A stretch of 64,000 nt of DNA from Psoroptes ovis. Its lineage: Eukaryota > Arthropoda > Arachnida > Sarcoptiformes > Psoroptidae. Below the pieces are notes generated by a model that made no database searches, was not told where the DNA came from, and worked only from the letters and a program-made list of their open reading frames with translations. The position numbers and the translations under genes are program-made. The stretch covers positions 248,001 through 312,000 of the forward strand of contig PQWQ01000003.1 of assembly GCA_002943765.1 (NCBI GenBank), given 5' to 3'. Below are positions 25,101 to 36,779 of this stretch, piece after piece (positions within the stretch are counted from its first letter, which is position 1; each line of letters starts with the position of its first letter).

Positions 25101-27212
25101 GAATTTTTCCTCTTTGAATAACTTGTATCTAATCAAAAATTATTTCAATTTTGTTTCTTTGTTTCTCTTCTTCCATTTTTCCAATTAACTTTTCCTTGAT
25201 TCCTTTGTTGCAATTTCGACTTGAATCTACTTATTAAATTATCGAAAAAATTCTGATTCTAAATTAATTAAAACAAACAAATGTAATAACAATCAAAGAG
25301 TTACAGGATTCCATATGGTTTAAATTTTTGATAATGATTTGCAACAAGCAACCGAATGCATCAACAGCTATTCAATTCAATTGACTAAAATCAATCATAA
25401 TCATCATGAATTATCATTATCATCAATCAATCATTGAATCATCAAATTCATTTATTCATTTCAACACAACAAAAGCTTTTCAATAAATTGCAATCATCAT
25501 TGAATCATTGAATCATCAAATCGCTAATTATGAATCACAAAGACATCGATTTAATTAATCAATTAGTTAAAACAAAGAAATTATCATTTCATCAAAATTG
25601 ATTCATTTCAATTTCATTTCATCATAATCAAATGATACAATCATCAATTCAAATCCAAAATCAATCATGCTTTTGGAAACAAAAATTGACCAAAAACACC
25701 AAAACACAAAACAAATACATTCGAAAAAATTACACATTCATTTTCAAAATTCAAAATTTTTAGCTTCAAATTAATAATTTGATCATTTGATTAATTGCTT
25801 TTTAGAATGCTTTCAATTTGTAATATTGACATTATTTCAAAAACTAATAATATTTCGAAACATTCGAATCATTTATTTTTTCGTTTTTCATTTTGCATAT
25901 CAAACAAATACATTTAAGATTAATTGATTCGTTAATGATGACAGAATAATCATCATCAATTGACGATGCTAATCATTGATTCGAATCCACCCAAAACAAC
26001 AAGAATATTCTGATCATTTATATTCGTTGAAATTTGATGAGCAAAGAGAAAAGATAAACGAACAAAAACAAAACGAAATTTCCAATAATTACATACATAA
26101 TTCAATTGATGATTTCTAATGATTTCAAATGTTTTTTTCATTCATTCATTAATCAAAACTATTATTTCCATTCAATCACACATTTCATTTCATTCTGCTG
26201 CTTATGTGCTGTGGTTTCTTTTATTAATATTATTATTATTATTATTCATGATAATCATTGATATCAATCAAATCATTTTCAATCAATCAAATTAATTCAA
26301 ACATTTTTAACTTTATTCAAATTTGAATATTTGATTATATTTCATTTTATTTCATATTTCATTTCTCTCTGTTTTTTTTTCAAATTGCTACAATAAATAA
26401 CCGGAATAATTTCTGAAATAATTTTCTCTTTTAATTCTTTGATAATTAATAAAATGATTTCTTAAGAATTTTTTCTTATTTTCCTTCTAAACTAATTTTC
26501 CCTTGGTCAATTTCAATCCAGAATTTCCATTTAGTTTAATTTTCTCCGATTAATCCATTTTTTTCTTTAAAATTTTCTTAGACAAAACGGAATCCAAAGA
26601 ACGCCACCATCATCAACGTCATCAGCGGCGGCGGCCGGAGCGGCGGCAGGGGCTACAACCTCACCATCGACAACATCATCGGCACCGAACACATCGCCAA
26701 CATCTTCGTCATCGAACAATAATATTGTACCGGTAAATGCTCATCATCATCAACATCAAACGAATAATAATTTATCTCATCCGAATCATTTTAATAATCA
26801 AAATCATCATAATGATCATCATCATCATCCACATCATTTACAACATCAACATCATGCTCATTTGAATCATTATCTTCATCATCATCACCATCATCATCAT
26901 CAACATAATTCACATCATCATTCACCTAATCATAATATGCATTCACTACACACTCACCTCAACAATAACAATAATCCTCATCAATTGAATATAAATTTAG
27001 CTCAAAATTCTTCAACATCGACATCATCATCATCGACATCAACATCAATGTTAACACCTTCGTTTGAAATAATGTCCTATATCAATGATAATGCAAATCA
27101 TCATTCACCGACTGCAACACCATCAACAACAACAACAACTCAAACACAATCAACATCATCATCATCATCACTGGTACCGATAGATTTTTCAAGTGATGGT
27201 TATAATTATTAA
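22169..27212 (+). CDS. STAT: Signal transducer and activator of transcription (STAT5/Stat92E type)
   Basis: Exons: 22169-22525, 22610-23599, 23674-23784, 23857-24497, 24814-24948 and 26582-27212, giving 954 codons in frame. STATs carry cytokine-receptor/JAK signals: they dimerise through SH2-phosphotyrosine contacts and bind DNA in the nucleus. In order: N-domain (residues about 1-115, with LEVRTILGDWIEKQPW), coiled coil (about 125-300), DNA-binding domain (FVIEKQPPQV, TATVRLLVG, GEILNN), linker (WSQFSKE, FTFWEW), SH2 with phosphate-binding Arg608 in LLRFSDSE, then Tyr689 in GYVKP, matching the STAT5 activation-tyrosine context. The tail of about 265 residues is unusually long and rich in His, Asn, Ser and Thr. 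The exon 5 junction (donor at 24949) and 26582 acceptor are inferred from splice signals. Intron 1 is 84 bp and open in frame. Reading through the exon 5 donor gives an immediate TAA and a 745-residue form of ordinary STAT length. Confidence 0.93.
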
Positions 27213-27266
27213 ATGTCGAACGACATTGACCATCAATGACCTTTAAGAAAAATTCGAACTCGAAAA

Positions 27267-27276
27267 AATAAATAAA
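27267..27276 (+). terminator. Probable STAT polyadenylation signals
   Basis: Two overlapping AATAAA hexamers lie about 55-60 bp after the STAT stop codon. A third AATAAA at 27366-27371 is formed by the right end of the MITE at 27288 together with its TA flank. Confidence 0.5.
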
Positions 27277-27287
27277 TTGTGTTCCCA

Positions 27288-27368
27288 AAAGGTTGTCCGT
27301 AAAGTTTTGGCCGATTTTCATGAGCAAATCTATTGATGAAATCGGAATGAACTTTTCGGACAACCTAA
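27288..27368 (+). mobile_element. Mariner-type MITE copy 10 (family A) in the STAT 3' flank
   Basis: An 81 bp element with left end AAAGGTTGTCCGTAAAGTTT and right end AACTTTTCGGACAACCTAA, then TA. The interior matches family A (ATGAGCAAATCTATTGATGA). It lies 75 bp beyond the STAT stop codon, at or within the 3' UTR. Confidence 0.83.
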
Positions 27369-28480
27369 TAAAATATTCAATTAAATAACATTTTATTAAA
27401 TAATTATTTAAATTCAATTTTATTGCTCAAATATTATTATAATTATTATAATTTATTAAAAAATGACAAATTCAAAGAATACACTAATTTATAAAATGAA
27501 TAAATGAAATCGATTCTCATTCAATCTATTTATTCAAATAATAAATTGATTGTAAATCATTTCGATTTTGATATTTAACACGTGTGTTTATCACCTATGA
27601 ACAAACGTATATTTACATTGCCATTCATCTGTTTCATTCTATTTTTTTTCCCTGTTCTTGAAAAAATATTTGTGTTTATTTAAATCTTAAAATCAATAAG
27701 AAGAAATTTTTTTCACACTTAAACAATTGATATTGATTGATATTGATGTGAGAGACAAGCAATCTTCAATTGTCAAATATTATTTAGAATTATTAATTTA
27801 TAATATTTTTCAATTTCATATTTATTTTTTTTGATAAATAAATAAATAAATATTTTAAATTAATTTTGAATTGAAAATTCAATGATAATTCACAATTGAA
27901 TGTCACTATCAATTTCGATGGTTCCGAGCATTTTCCAGTGTTGTGTGATTGAATGATGATAAATGATGAAAGGCTATAGGTCTCCGTTGATCTCATTTCA
28001 TCAATCAACAACTGGTGAATTTGAAAAACTTGACCCATCAAGTGTCAAATCATCGTTTTGGCTTTGATTTGATTCAATTGTTTTTGTTCGAATTCAAAAT
28101 CCTTCGATTTATTCACATTTCATTCATTCAACCTTTTTCAAGTTATTCGATCCTTATTCATTCAATCAATTATTCAAAGGCATTCATTGATTCATAGCCA
28201 TTTGTTCAATTCAAACAAAGCTTTTTCTTTTGTTGAATTGTTCAAAGTGAAAGTCAATGAAAAGTAAATTTCATTTTCACCAGAAAACAATGAACTTGGA
28301 GAGAAACAAAAGGATGAAAGGATTGATTGGATGAGTAAATGAATGAATGAATGAATGTGTTAAATAATGATAAAGACAATTGAAATTGAAGATTTCCGTC
28401 TTTCTCCACTTTTAAATAAAGAGTCTATTCAATATTTAATGATAATGATATTTATAATAATAATAATAAAAGTGTAAATA

Positions 28481-28560
28481 TTAGGTTGTCCAGAAAGTTA
28501 TGGCCGATTTTCATATGCAACTCTATCGGTTAAGCCGAATGAACTTTTCGGACAGCCTAA
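28481..28560 (+). mobile_element. Mariner-type MITE copy 11 (family A)
   Basis: An 80 bp element after TA, from TTAGGTTGTCCAGAAAGTTA to AACTTTTCGGACAGCCTAA. It is the left partner of an inverted pair with the copy at 28738. Confidence 0.87.
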
Positions 28561-28569
28561 ATAATATAC

Positions 28570-28735
28570 ATTTAGTCATCATTACACACATTCATTCATT
28601 CATTTATTGACAAATGAATGAATGAATAATGATGAATGAATGACTAAATAAATAAACAAACAATTGAATTTATTGATAATGATATCATCATCATCATTAT
28701 CAATGATAATGATGATATCATTTTATTAATTGTTT
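28570..28735. repeat. Palindromic GAAT and GAT/ATC repeats between two inverted MITEs
   Basis: One imperfect palindrome (ATTCATTCATTCATTTATTG against AAATGAATGAATGAATAATG) is followed at about 28677-28722 by another with arms AATGATATCATCATCATC and GATGATATCATT. Both sit between two MITEs in opposite orientation. Confidence 0.75.
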
Positions 28736-28737
28736 TA

Positions 28738-28817
28738 TTGAGTTGTCCGAAAAGTTCATGGGGCTTAATCAATAGAGTTGATGATGAAAATCGGCCAGAA
28801 CTTTTCGGACGGCCTAA
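28738..28817 (-). mobile_element. Mariner-type MITE copy 12 (family A, inverted)
   Basis: An 80 bp element from TTGAGTTGTCCGAAAAGTTC to GAACTTTTCGGACGGCCTAA, then TA. The interior GGCTTAATCAATAGAGTTGA is the reverse complement of the family A core. Confidence 0.86.
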
Positions 28818-29989
28818 TATTTTTTTTTAAAACTCAAAAACCATTTATCATACCATTTTCATAACACATGATGATTTCATGATAATGATGATGATGCCAT
28901 TCAACAATGAAATCGTTGATGATGATGATAATGATAATGATGGTCATCGTTATTATTCATTTAAAATTTTGAAAAATTTTAAAATTTTAAACATTTTTCC
29001 ATTAAATTCATTTGAATCCAGTTTATTTCATTTCATTTTTCAATGGAAAATAATTCAGTGAAAATCGCCATTGTTACAACTTTGTATTCACCGCATCGAT
29101 TTTCAATTGAATTATGTGTCGTATAAACAATGTTATTATCACACTGTTTGTTTATTTTGCTTTGACCAGCAGTATTTGAATGCTTGTTTCATTGTTTGAA
29201 TCGATAAACGATGAAATATAATAGAATATATCTGTTGGAGAGTTTAGTCGAAAAGTGATTCAATTCAAATTCAATTGTTGTTGTTTTTGAATTCAATTTC
29301 AATGCTTTTGCTTTCTGTTTGTTTGCTTTACTTTTCTGCCCGGTAAAAATATCCGGAAAATAAAGGTTTTCCCGAACAATGAAATTATTAAATCATCACA
29401 TTGTCATTGACCGTTATATGCAACAATTGAAAGGGCTATTGTTGTTTCGGTTTTTTTCATTTATTTATTAAATTTATCCATACGCCAATGTTATGAACGA
29501 AAATTTCAATTCAAACATTTTTCACCATTGAAATGAATTTAATTTGAATATTAAAAAAAATTCTCAGGTAATCATCATTCATTATCTGAGAAATTTTAAA
29601 TGGATAAATGAATAATAAACGAATCATTTTGTCACTTTGACACGTGTTTTCTCCTGTTTTAATTTTTTATTTTAGAAATTTAAATCGTCTCCAGCCGTTT
29701 TGAATAAAGGTATATTCATTATTTTGAATTTTGAAACAATTTATTCAATTTTTAAAAGATGTATTCAATGGTTTTCTTAAGGACAAAAGTGTCAAGACAC
29801 TAGGAAGCACTTAGTGGCAATTTTCTTATTCAAACTTGCTTGAAAACTGGAGAAGAGATTCTCGGTAATATAAGAATTTTCTTTGTCTTGAATTTTCAAT
29901 GAATCTCCATTCAAAACCAGTAAAATCGTTTAAGTCGCTGTTCATTTGATTGATCATATTTTGGCAAAAAACGACACATAATATGTTAT

Positions 29990-30068
29990 AATAAGTGTCC
30001 GAAAAAATGCAAATCCAATTATCACCAGGTGACAAAATGACAATCGATCAAAATTTTTCGGACAATGA
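29990..30068. mobile_element. Probable decayed MITE copy 13
   Basis: AAGTGTCCGAAAAAAT at the left and ATTTTTCGGACAATGAA at the right are inverted and about 80 bp apart, as in the other copies. The interior is not recognisably family A, B or C and the TTAGG ends are lost. Confidence 0.5.
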
Positions 30069-31715
30069 AAATTGAAAATTCATTCATTAATTTCCGCATC
30101 AAATAATGTACTCATTTGTTTATTTATTCATTTCAAAGCAATTGACATCGATTTGACATTCAAAAAAAATTTAGAAATTTCAAAATTTTTTACCTCAATT
30201 TCCATATATGAAATTTGTTCTATTAATTAATCAGTAATTGGTCTATTAATTGCATGAAATGATTGATTTGATTGATTCGATCATAAAATCGATGACATTC
30301 ATTGATAAACGAAATCATTTTTTTCCAAATCAATTAAAAATGATCGTGAAAACACACATTTTGACCTACTAACTATAATAGATGACATGAACTTAAACTC
30401 TTGTTGTGTCAGGTAAACCATAGAAAAAAACATTGTGTACATTCAATTAATTATTTTTGAAATAATTATCATTAAAAGCTGATAATTTTTGAAATTAAAG
30501 CAACAGCGACAGCAACAACAATAAAAGAAGCAATTGCACTTGTCACTCAAGCTTATAGCTTGGTGAATGATCGAATAAATGAATGAAATTGAAATTGAAA
30601 CCAGCTTAATGAAATATGAAAACATTTTCACATGACAAAATCGATTGTCATTGACATACATATATTTTATGTTATTTTTATTTTTTAAAATTTTATTTTT
30701 TAATTTTTTGGCCACAAAATTCATGTTCAAAGTGTCTTGTGAAATTGTTCAACTATCCATTCATATATCTATCTATCTATCTATAATCACCATTGTGTCA
30801 ATATGAACAACAATACAAACACATATCAAAAATAAGCAAGCAAGCAATGGAACAAATGTTTCAAAATAGGATTAACGGGTTAAGGTCAGTGTGGCATTTT
30901 TTCGAGTTTTTTTATTTTTGAAATCGTTTAATCAAACATATGATAATATAATCCAGTATTAGACGAGTTATCAATTCGATCAATTCGATAGATTATCGAT
31001 CGATTTTATCGTTGATTTTGAAAGCAATCGATTGGTTAATAGGCTCAAAGTTTATTTCAAAAAATTTTTCCCTCATTGAATTATGAAGGAAAATCTTATT
31101 TATTGGACCAAATTTGCTTGCCAATTTGGTCACAATGAAATCATTCCGTCATTGTTAGTCGATTATGCAATTTGTTTTTTGTAAGAACGATTTGGCGCCA
31201 AATATGAATTGTTATTTGAATAAATGATCCTGATTTTCCATAGGGAAAATATTGAAACACTATTTTACTTAATTTTTATTTTTTTATTTTAAAGATTACA
31301 ATTTGAATTTCAATATTTTCAATGGACAATTTTTGGGAAAAGAGAAATTTTCCAAAAAAATTTTAAAATTTTCTCATTTTTTTCTTTGAAAAATATTTCT
31401 GTTTTCAAAAATTTCTTTGGACTAATACGTGATGATTATTAAGATGATGATGACGATGATTGACCGCCTTGTGATCGTTCGACTGTACAAAAAAATAAAA
31501 TAAAATAAATATGCGTATGAATAAAAGGTCCTAATAAGACAAACAAAAAGCAACTCTTTAGATGTGGACAAATGGATTGAATTTGGATGCATGTATCACA
31601 GAAGTAGTTAGAAATAATTTCATTAAATCACCGATGATATTTCAACGATCTACGTAATATGCAAGCTTATATTCAATGTACTTATTCAATATGGCTGAAG
31701 CTTTTTTGTTTATTA

Positions 31716-31795
31716 TTAAGTTGTCCGAAAAGTTCTTGCCGATTTTTCAATGATTTTCTACGATATAACCGGCAAGAACTTATTGGACAATCCAA
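31716..31795 (+). mobile_element. Mariner-type MITE copy 14 (family B)
   Basis: An 80 bp element after TA, from TTAAGTTGTCCGAAAAGTTC to AACTTATTGGACAATCCAA. The interior matches the copy at 1192 almost base for base (GATTTTTCAATGATTTTCTA, then CGATATAACCGGCAAGAAC). Confidence 0.87.
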
Positions 31796-33022
31796 TATTT
31801 CTATTTCATTTTTTAAATATTATTTTACCTTAATTTTTGCGCTTTTGTTGACCAAATTTATGAAATATAAAAAATGAAATAATCTTATTTAATGTCTCAA
31901 AAAAATGAATAAATATTTAAATGATCATCATCATTATTATATAAGCGTTTAAATAATACAAATAGTAGCAATGATAATAATAATAATAATAATATAAATG
32001 CACGTAGAACGCACAAAAATATAAGAAAAATGAATGCAAAAAACCATAAACAATTTAAAAATTTAAAATTTTTAATATTTTTCCATATGAATTCATTCTT
32101 CTTTATTTATTTATTCATTTATTTTCTTATGAAGATACTTTTGTAAAACAAAATATAATGGAACGAAATGAATAAAACTTTCTCTTTTAAGCAATCTGTT
32201 TCGTTCAATCTTCTAAATGTTGATTTCTTTGTCCGAATCAACAAACAAACAAATAAATTTTGTTTGAAATGCTCTGATTTTTACAATATTTTTCTTAAAT
32301 AACATAACATTTTGTAATATTTTTTTCTTATTAGAAATTTAAGAAAATAAGATATTGTAAGTGTGTGTATGAGTTCCCATGTATTTACAATGAAAATCAA
32401 ATTATTTCATTTCAAAATTATCAAAATTTCAAAATCATTTTAAATGTTGATTATCAAGGTGTTCATTTTTTCTATTTTTTCTATTTTATTTATTTATTTT
32501 CTTGATCAACTTTGATTAACAACTTTTGATTTGATTATCAACGATTATCAGCTGCTGCTGTTGTTGTTGTTGTTGTTGTAGTCGTGATTCGCTTTAAAAT
32601 TTCATTACCTCACTGACTTACTAACTGGCTGAATCAATGACTAGTGAAAAAATGTGAAATTATCTTCATAAGGTATTTGTCTTTTGAATGTATTCACCGT
32701 ACTTGTTGAATTTACAAGAGTTTATTTATTTATTTCAATTCATTTGTTTGTTTTAGTTTTAGTTTTAAGTTTGATTTAATTTTGTTGTTGTTCTTGATCT
32801 TGTGATGTGTTTATTTCAATGATTAAATGAAATGTTAATCAAAATCAAATCAAATAAATAAATGAACGGATCAACGAATTAGAAAGTGAAACTTGAAACT
32901 TGAAATTACTTGTTAATCAATGTATTTGACTAGTTTTGTTCATGAAAAATGAATAAATAAAAGCGATCGAAAATGTAAACAAATTGAAATTCACGTGAGT
33001 GTATTCGACAGAATATTCTAAA

Positions 33023-33049
33023 AATCGATGGATAAACAATCCATCGATT
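33023..33049. repeat. Perfect 11 bp inverted repeat
   Basis: AATCGATGGAT and ATCCATCGATT flank a five-base loop AAACA. The function is unknown; it lies in the 5' intergenic region of the phospholipase gene. Confidence 0.7.
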
Positions 33050-34634
33050 AATCTTGAATAATTGTGAATAGTTTCAAACATAATCAATCAAGACACCTGT
33101 TGATTCAGCTAAATTACCTTCTACAATACCTTTCGAAGATTTGAAAAAATCTAACCAACCAAGCAAGCAAAAATGCTCATCAATCATCAGTCATAAATCT
33201 TTCATCATGCTTGTTTATACATAATTGTTCAATTTGCGTAATATAAAGCCTTTTACCTCTTAAATTGTAATATCAATTTCAATGATAGCTTTGATTGATT
33301 GATTGAATCATTATACTTTATCCTATTATTTCCAATTTTGAAAATCACTGAAAACAACAACAGAAATATAATTATATTCAAATTACACTCGTAAATAATA
33401 ATACAAAATGACAAATTTTTATTGCTGGTTTTTTTTTTCCTTGCAAAAACTAATGGAAAACTAAATACAAGTCAATCAAATATCAATAATCAACGTCGTT
33501 AAACGTCATCGATGTTTACATGAATGAATGAATGGAAATTTATATTTAAAACAAGAAAAATTCGCATGATTTTACGTGATTTCATTGATTCCATTTCCAT
33601 TCAATTACATTCAATTTTCATTAAATGAATGAATTATCATTCAATCATATTCAATTATTATTATCATTCAATTCAAAACGCATGTACAGTGAGAAAAACA
33701 AGCATTTTCTATTCCACCAAATCTGATGGCCATCATACACATGTGTGTTTTGATTATTGAACAATCTTTATTCAATGATCACCAGCAACAACAGCAGCAA
33801 AAATTACCCTTCAAAATGATTTATTTATATGTCTTGAACATCCAGCATCGAAATGTGCGTATTTTAGCATCAAATTTGAAATGATTTAAATGAAATGAGT
33901 TTAAATCGAATTTTTTCCGTGTTTCATTTAAGTGTTAATGAAATAATTTTTCTCGTATTCAAATTTTGATTTTTTTGAAATTCGAAAATCATTTTAAAAT
34001 TTTGCCCAAACGACCAGAACATTTAAATCATTTCACTGATCATAATTAACCATTTCCTTCATAATTGATCATTTCTCCAATTTATTCGGCTGCTATCAGG
34101 CTCATAGCCAACGAAATTCATTGAAACCAATTCAAATTTGAATTCAGCTCAATGAAAGATAATTATTCAAAGTATTTATCAGAATTAACCAGTGGAAATT
34201 ATTCAAAGCAAAATTACGCAAACAACTCGAATTACAATTTGACAATGAAAACACAGCATTTGCAAATGGTGTAATAATAATATTATGTGAATGAATGAAC
34301 AAAGTTGAATATTGATAATTGAAAAATATTCAAAATTATTCGAAAAACAACAACAAAAACAAACGACAAATCATCTGTTGTTCTTGTCATTCAATTTGAT
34401 TTGTCAAATTATCCATTTTGTATTTTGGCAAAGAAATAAATGATAAATTATTTAAAATACGAAATTTACGTATATTTTAATCAGAAATTCAAAATTCTAG
34501 TCATTCAATCGATTCAATGAAATATTCAAATCCTTTCAAAGAAAAATAATTCAAAAATAATATCAAATAATTCCTTTCAAAATTCATTTCCAGCTCAAAG
34601 TGAACACGCTTCAAATCGATTGATCAAAGCCGAA

Positions 34635-36395
34635 ATGGCCAAATACAATGTTCTTCGAGAAGAATATCACCATCATCATCCCCATCAATCAAATCAACCG
34701 AATCAAAATGAAAAATTGAATCAACTGAAATTCATATTTCGATTATTTTCACTGTCAATAATAATTGTAATATTATTAGGGCTATTACTGTTGTGTTTAA
34801 CAATATTTTTTACAAAATATTTTCAATTGGAACATAACTATTCAATCATACCGCTTGGTAAGCATATTTCAACTCTGATTTTACTCTGATTTTTCCCCAA
34901 AAGCTTCACATAATCATCTCAAATTCAGAAATCAAAAGCCAAAAGTCAGTAGAAATAGCACATGTCCATATTTTTCACTTCAGTTCCTTGTGTTTTGCGC
35001 ATTATTCAATTAATAAATTATTAAATTAATATTTAAATTGATTTCGGAGCTTCTGCCCTTATAAAAAGACGAATAATTATTTAAAAATTGTGAACCAGAA
35101 AAGTAAAATCAAGCGCAGCAAAGTCAAAAGTAGAATTTTTAAGGTTTTTAAGGTTATTCAAATGAAATTAAATGCAATAACAGCAGCAGCAGCAGCAGTA
35201 GCAACAGGTGGTTTTTTCACCTTAGAATTTGTAAAACAAAATTATTAATCATAATTTAAATTATAATTAATTATAATTAAAATTTTTAATTACGTTCTCT
35301 TCAATCTAATCATTTTCTTCTTCATTTCCATTTTCTCAATTCAACCATTTTTGTAGAACTAAGTGATAATATAATTAATAATAATGATTATGGTGATAAT
35401 AATAATGTTTTAAATTATGTAAATTATGATTCGGATGATGATGATAATGAATTTAATTATAATAATTATAAAAATGACAATCACAATGATAATGGATTTA
35501 TATTGATCAATAATCAATCAATAGCAGCTGATGATAATGATAATAATAATTTAAATCGAAAAGATCTAAACACTAGTCACACAATCCCATATGTTAATGC
35601 TGTCCTTGACCATGATTACAATCATGGTCATTTTCTGAATAACAATGATTCAAAAATGACAAATCAAAGCTCATTCATGTATCATCATCACGATCATCAT
35701 GAACAACACGAACAAGTTCGATTAAAACGTGGTGTTGTTAGTTTAGCATCAATGATTCGTTGTATAACACGTTGTAATCCATTAGATTATAAAGATTATG
35801 GATGTTATTGTGGTTTTCAAGGTGAAGGCTATCCAATCGATCAAATTGATAGGTTTGTATATGATTGTGTAATCCTATTAATATTCAAAAAATAATGATT
35901 GTCTATGGTGAAATTGTGTCAAATTTCATTTCATATTTATTTCTTATACTACAGATGCTGTTATATGCATGATATTTGCTATGAAAATACCGATTGTAAT
36001 CAAGCATTAGTCTATTTTGTTTCGTATAAATGGATTTGTAAACAAAATCGTCGTGCAAGTTGTGGTGAGTCAATCTATTCAATTCAATCTATTCAATCTC
36101 TTTTCTATTTTTTATTTTTACTCATGATCAAACTGATTGATCGATCATGATCAATTAAAATGCTAATTTTCTTTTGTTTTCATGATTAATTTTTCAATTT
36201 TTCCCCTCTCAAAATTTTCAATTTCAAAAAGCATATGTCATAAATGGTAATGCAAAACAAAATTGTGCCTATCAACTATGTGAATGTGATAGAAAATTTG
36301 CCAAATGTTTGAGTCGACAACGTTGTCCAAAAATTAAACCATCATGTCGTGAAAAACGTAATATAATAACGAGCTTGAGTAAATTGTTTATTTGA
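34635..36395 (+). CDS. Secretory phospholipase A2 with N-terminal membrane anchor
   Basis: Exons: 34635-34857, 35357-35852, 35955-36064 and 36232-36395, giving 330 residues; all junctions keep frame. sPLA2 hydrolyses the sn-2 ester of phospholipids using Ca2+ and a His-Asp pair. Seen here: a short cytosolic-type N-terminus with a His run, a hydrophobic segment at about 37-60 (type II anchor or uncleaved signal), an Asn/Asp-rich spacer of about 130 residues, and a dibasic RLKR site at 196-199. The PLA2 domain starts at GVVSLASMIRC, then YGCYCG and CCYMHDICY with catalytic His245-Asp246, and CECD with Asp296 as the second catalytic Asp. The calcium loop reads GFQGEG where G-x-GG-x-G is usual, so the third loop Gly appears replaced by Gln. 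The mature domain would be 131 residues, normal for the family. An acceptor-like TTTCCAG at 34587-34593 keeps the frame open upstream of the ATG, so a 5' exon is possible. Confidence 0.88.
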
Positions 36396-36779
36396 GAAAA
36401 ATGCTAAGAAATAGACCATCTATTGAATATCTGAAATTGACGATATTAGGCATAATCAATACATTGAATCGATGATGATACACGTTCAATATTTACAATT
36501 ATGATTCACACATATCCTGATCTCTCCACGATTTTCAAACACTTGTTTTATATAAAACATGATAATAATAATTAAATTGATTATTATTTTTGTAAAATTA
36601 TCATTTTTGAGAAAAAATTAATTCATTTACTTTGTAATTTATTTAATCATAAATATATTTTTTTTATATTTAATTTTCAATGGTTTTTTCAAAGGGTTAT
36701 GGTTTTTTGAAAAAATAAAATTTTATTCAAATAATAAAAAGGGTCTTAAAAATTTGTAAAATATTAAAAATTGGATAAA
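36396..36779. other. Convergent 3' flank of phospholipase A2 and CDK5RAP3
   Basis: A 384 bp AT-rich gap between two stop codons facing each other. It must hold both 3' UTRs. Nothing else was seen. Confidence 0.6.

Larger units (their letters stand above)
27213..34634. other. Intergenic DNA between STAT and phospholipase A2
   Basis: No gene is supported across about 7.4 kb. It contains four clear MITE copies (27288, 28481, 28738 and 31716), one decayed copy (29990), palindromic GAT/ATC and GAAT repeats at 28570-28735, a CTAT tract near 30766, several ATCGAT motifs at about 30970-31030, and GTT runs near 32556-32579. It should include the 3' UTR of STAT (AATAAA at 27267-27276) and 5' sequences of the phospholipase gene. 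Confidence 0.55.

Noticed and set aside
30960..31035. Cluster of ATCGAT motifs, possible DREF-like sites
   Set aside because: The surrounding DNA is built from GATCGAT/CAATTCGAT slippage repeats, so the motif count is not surprising, and no gene start is near.
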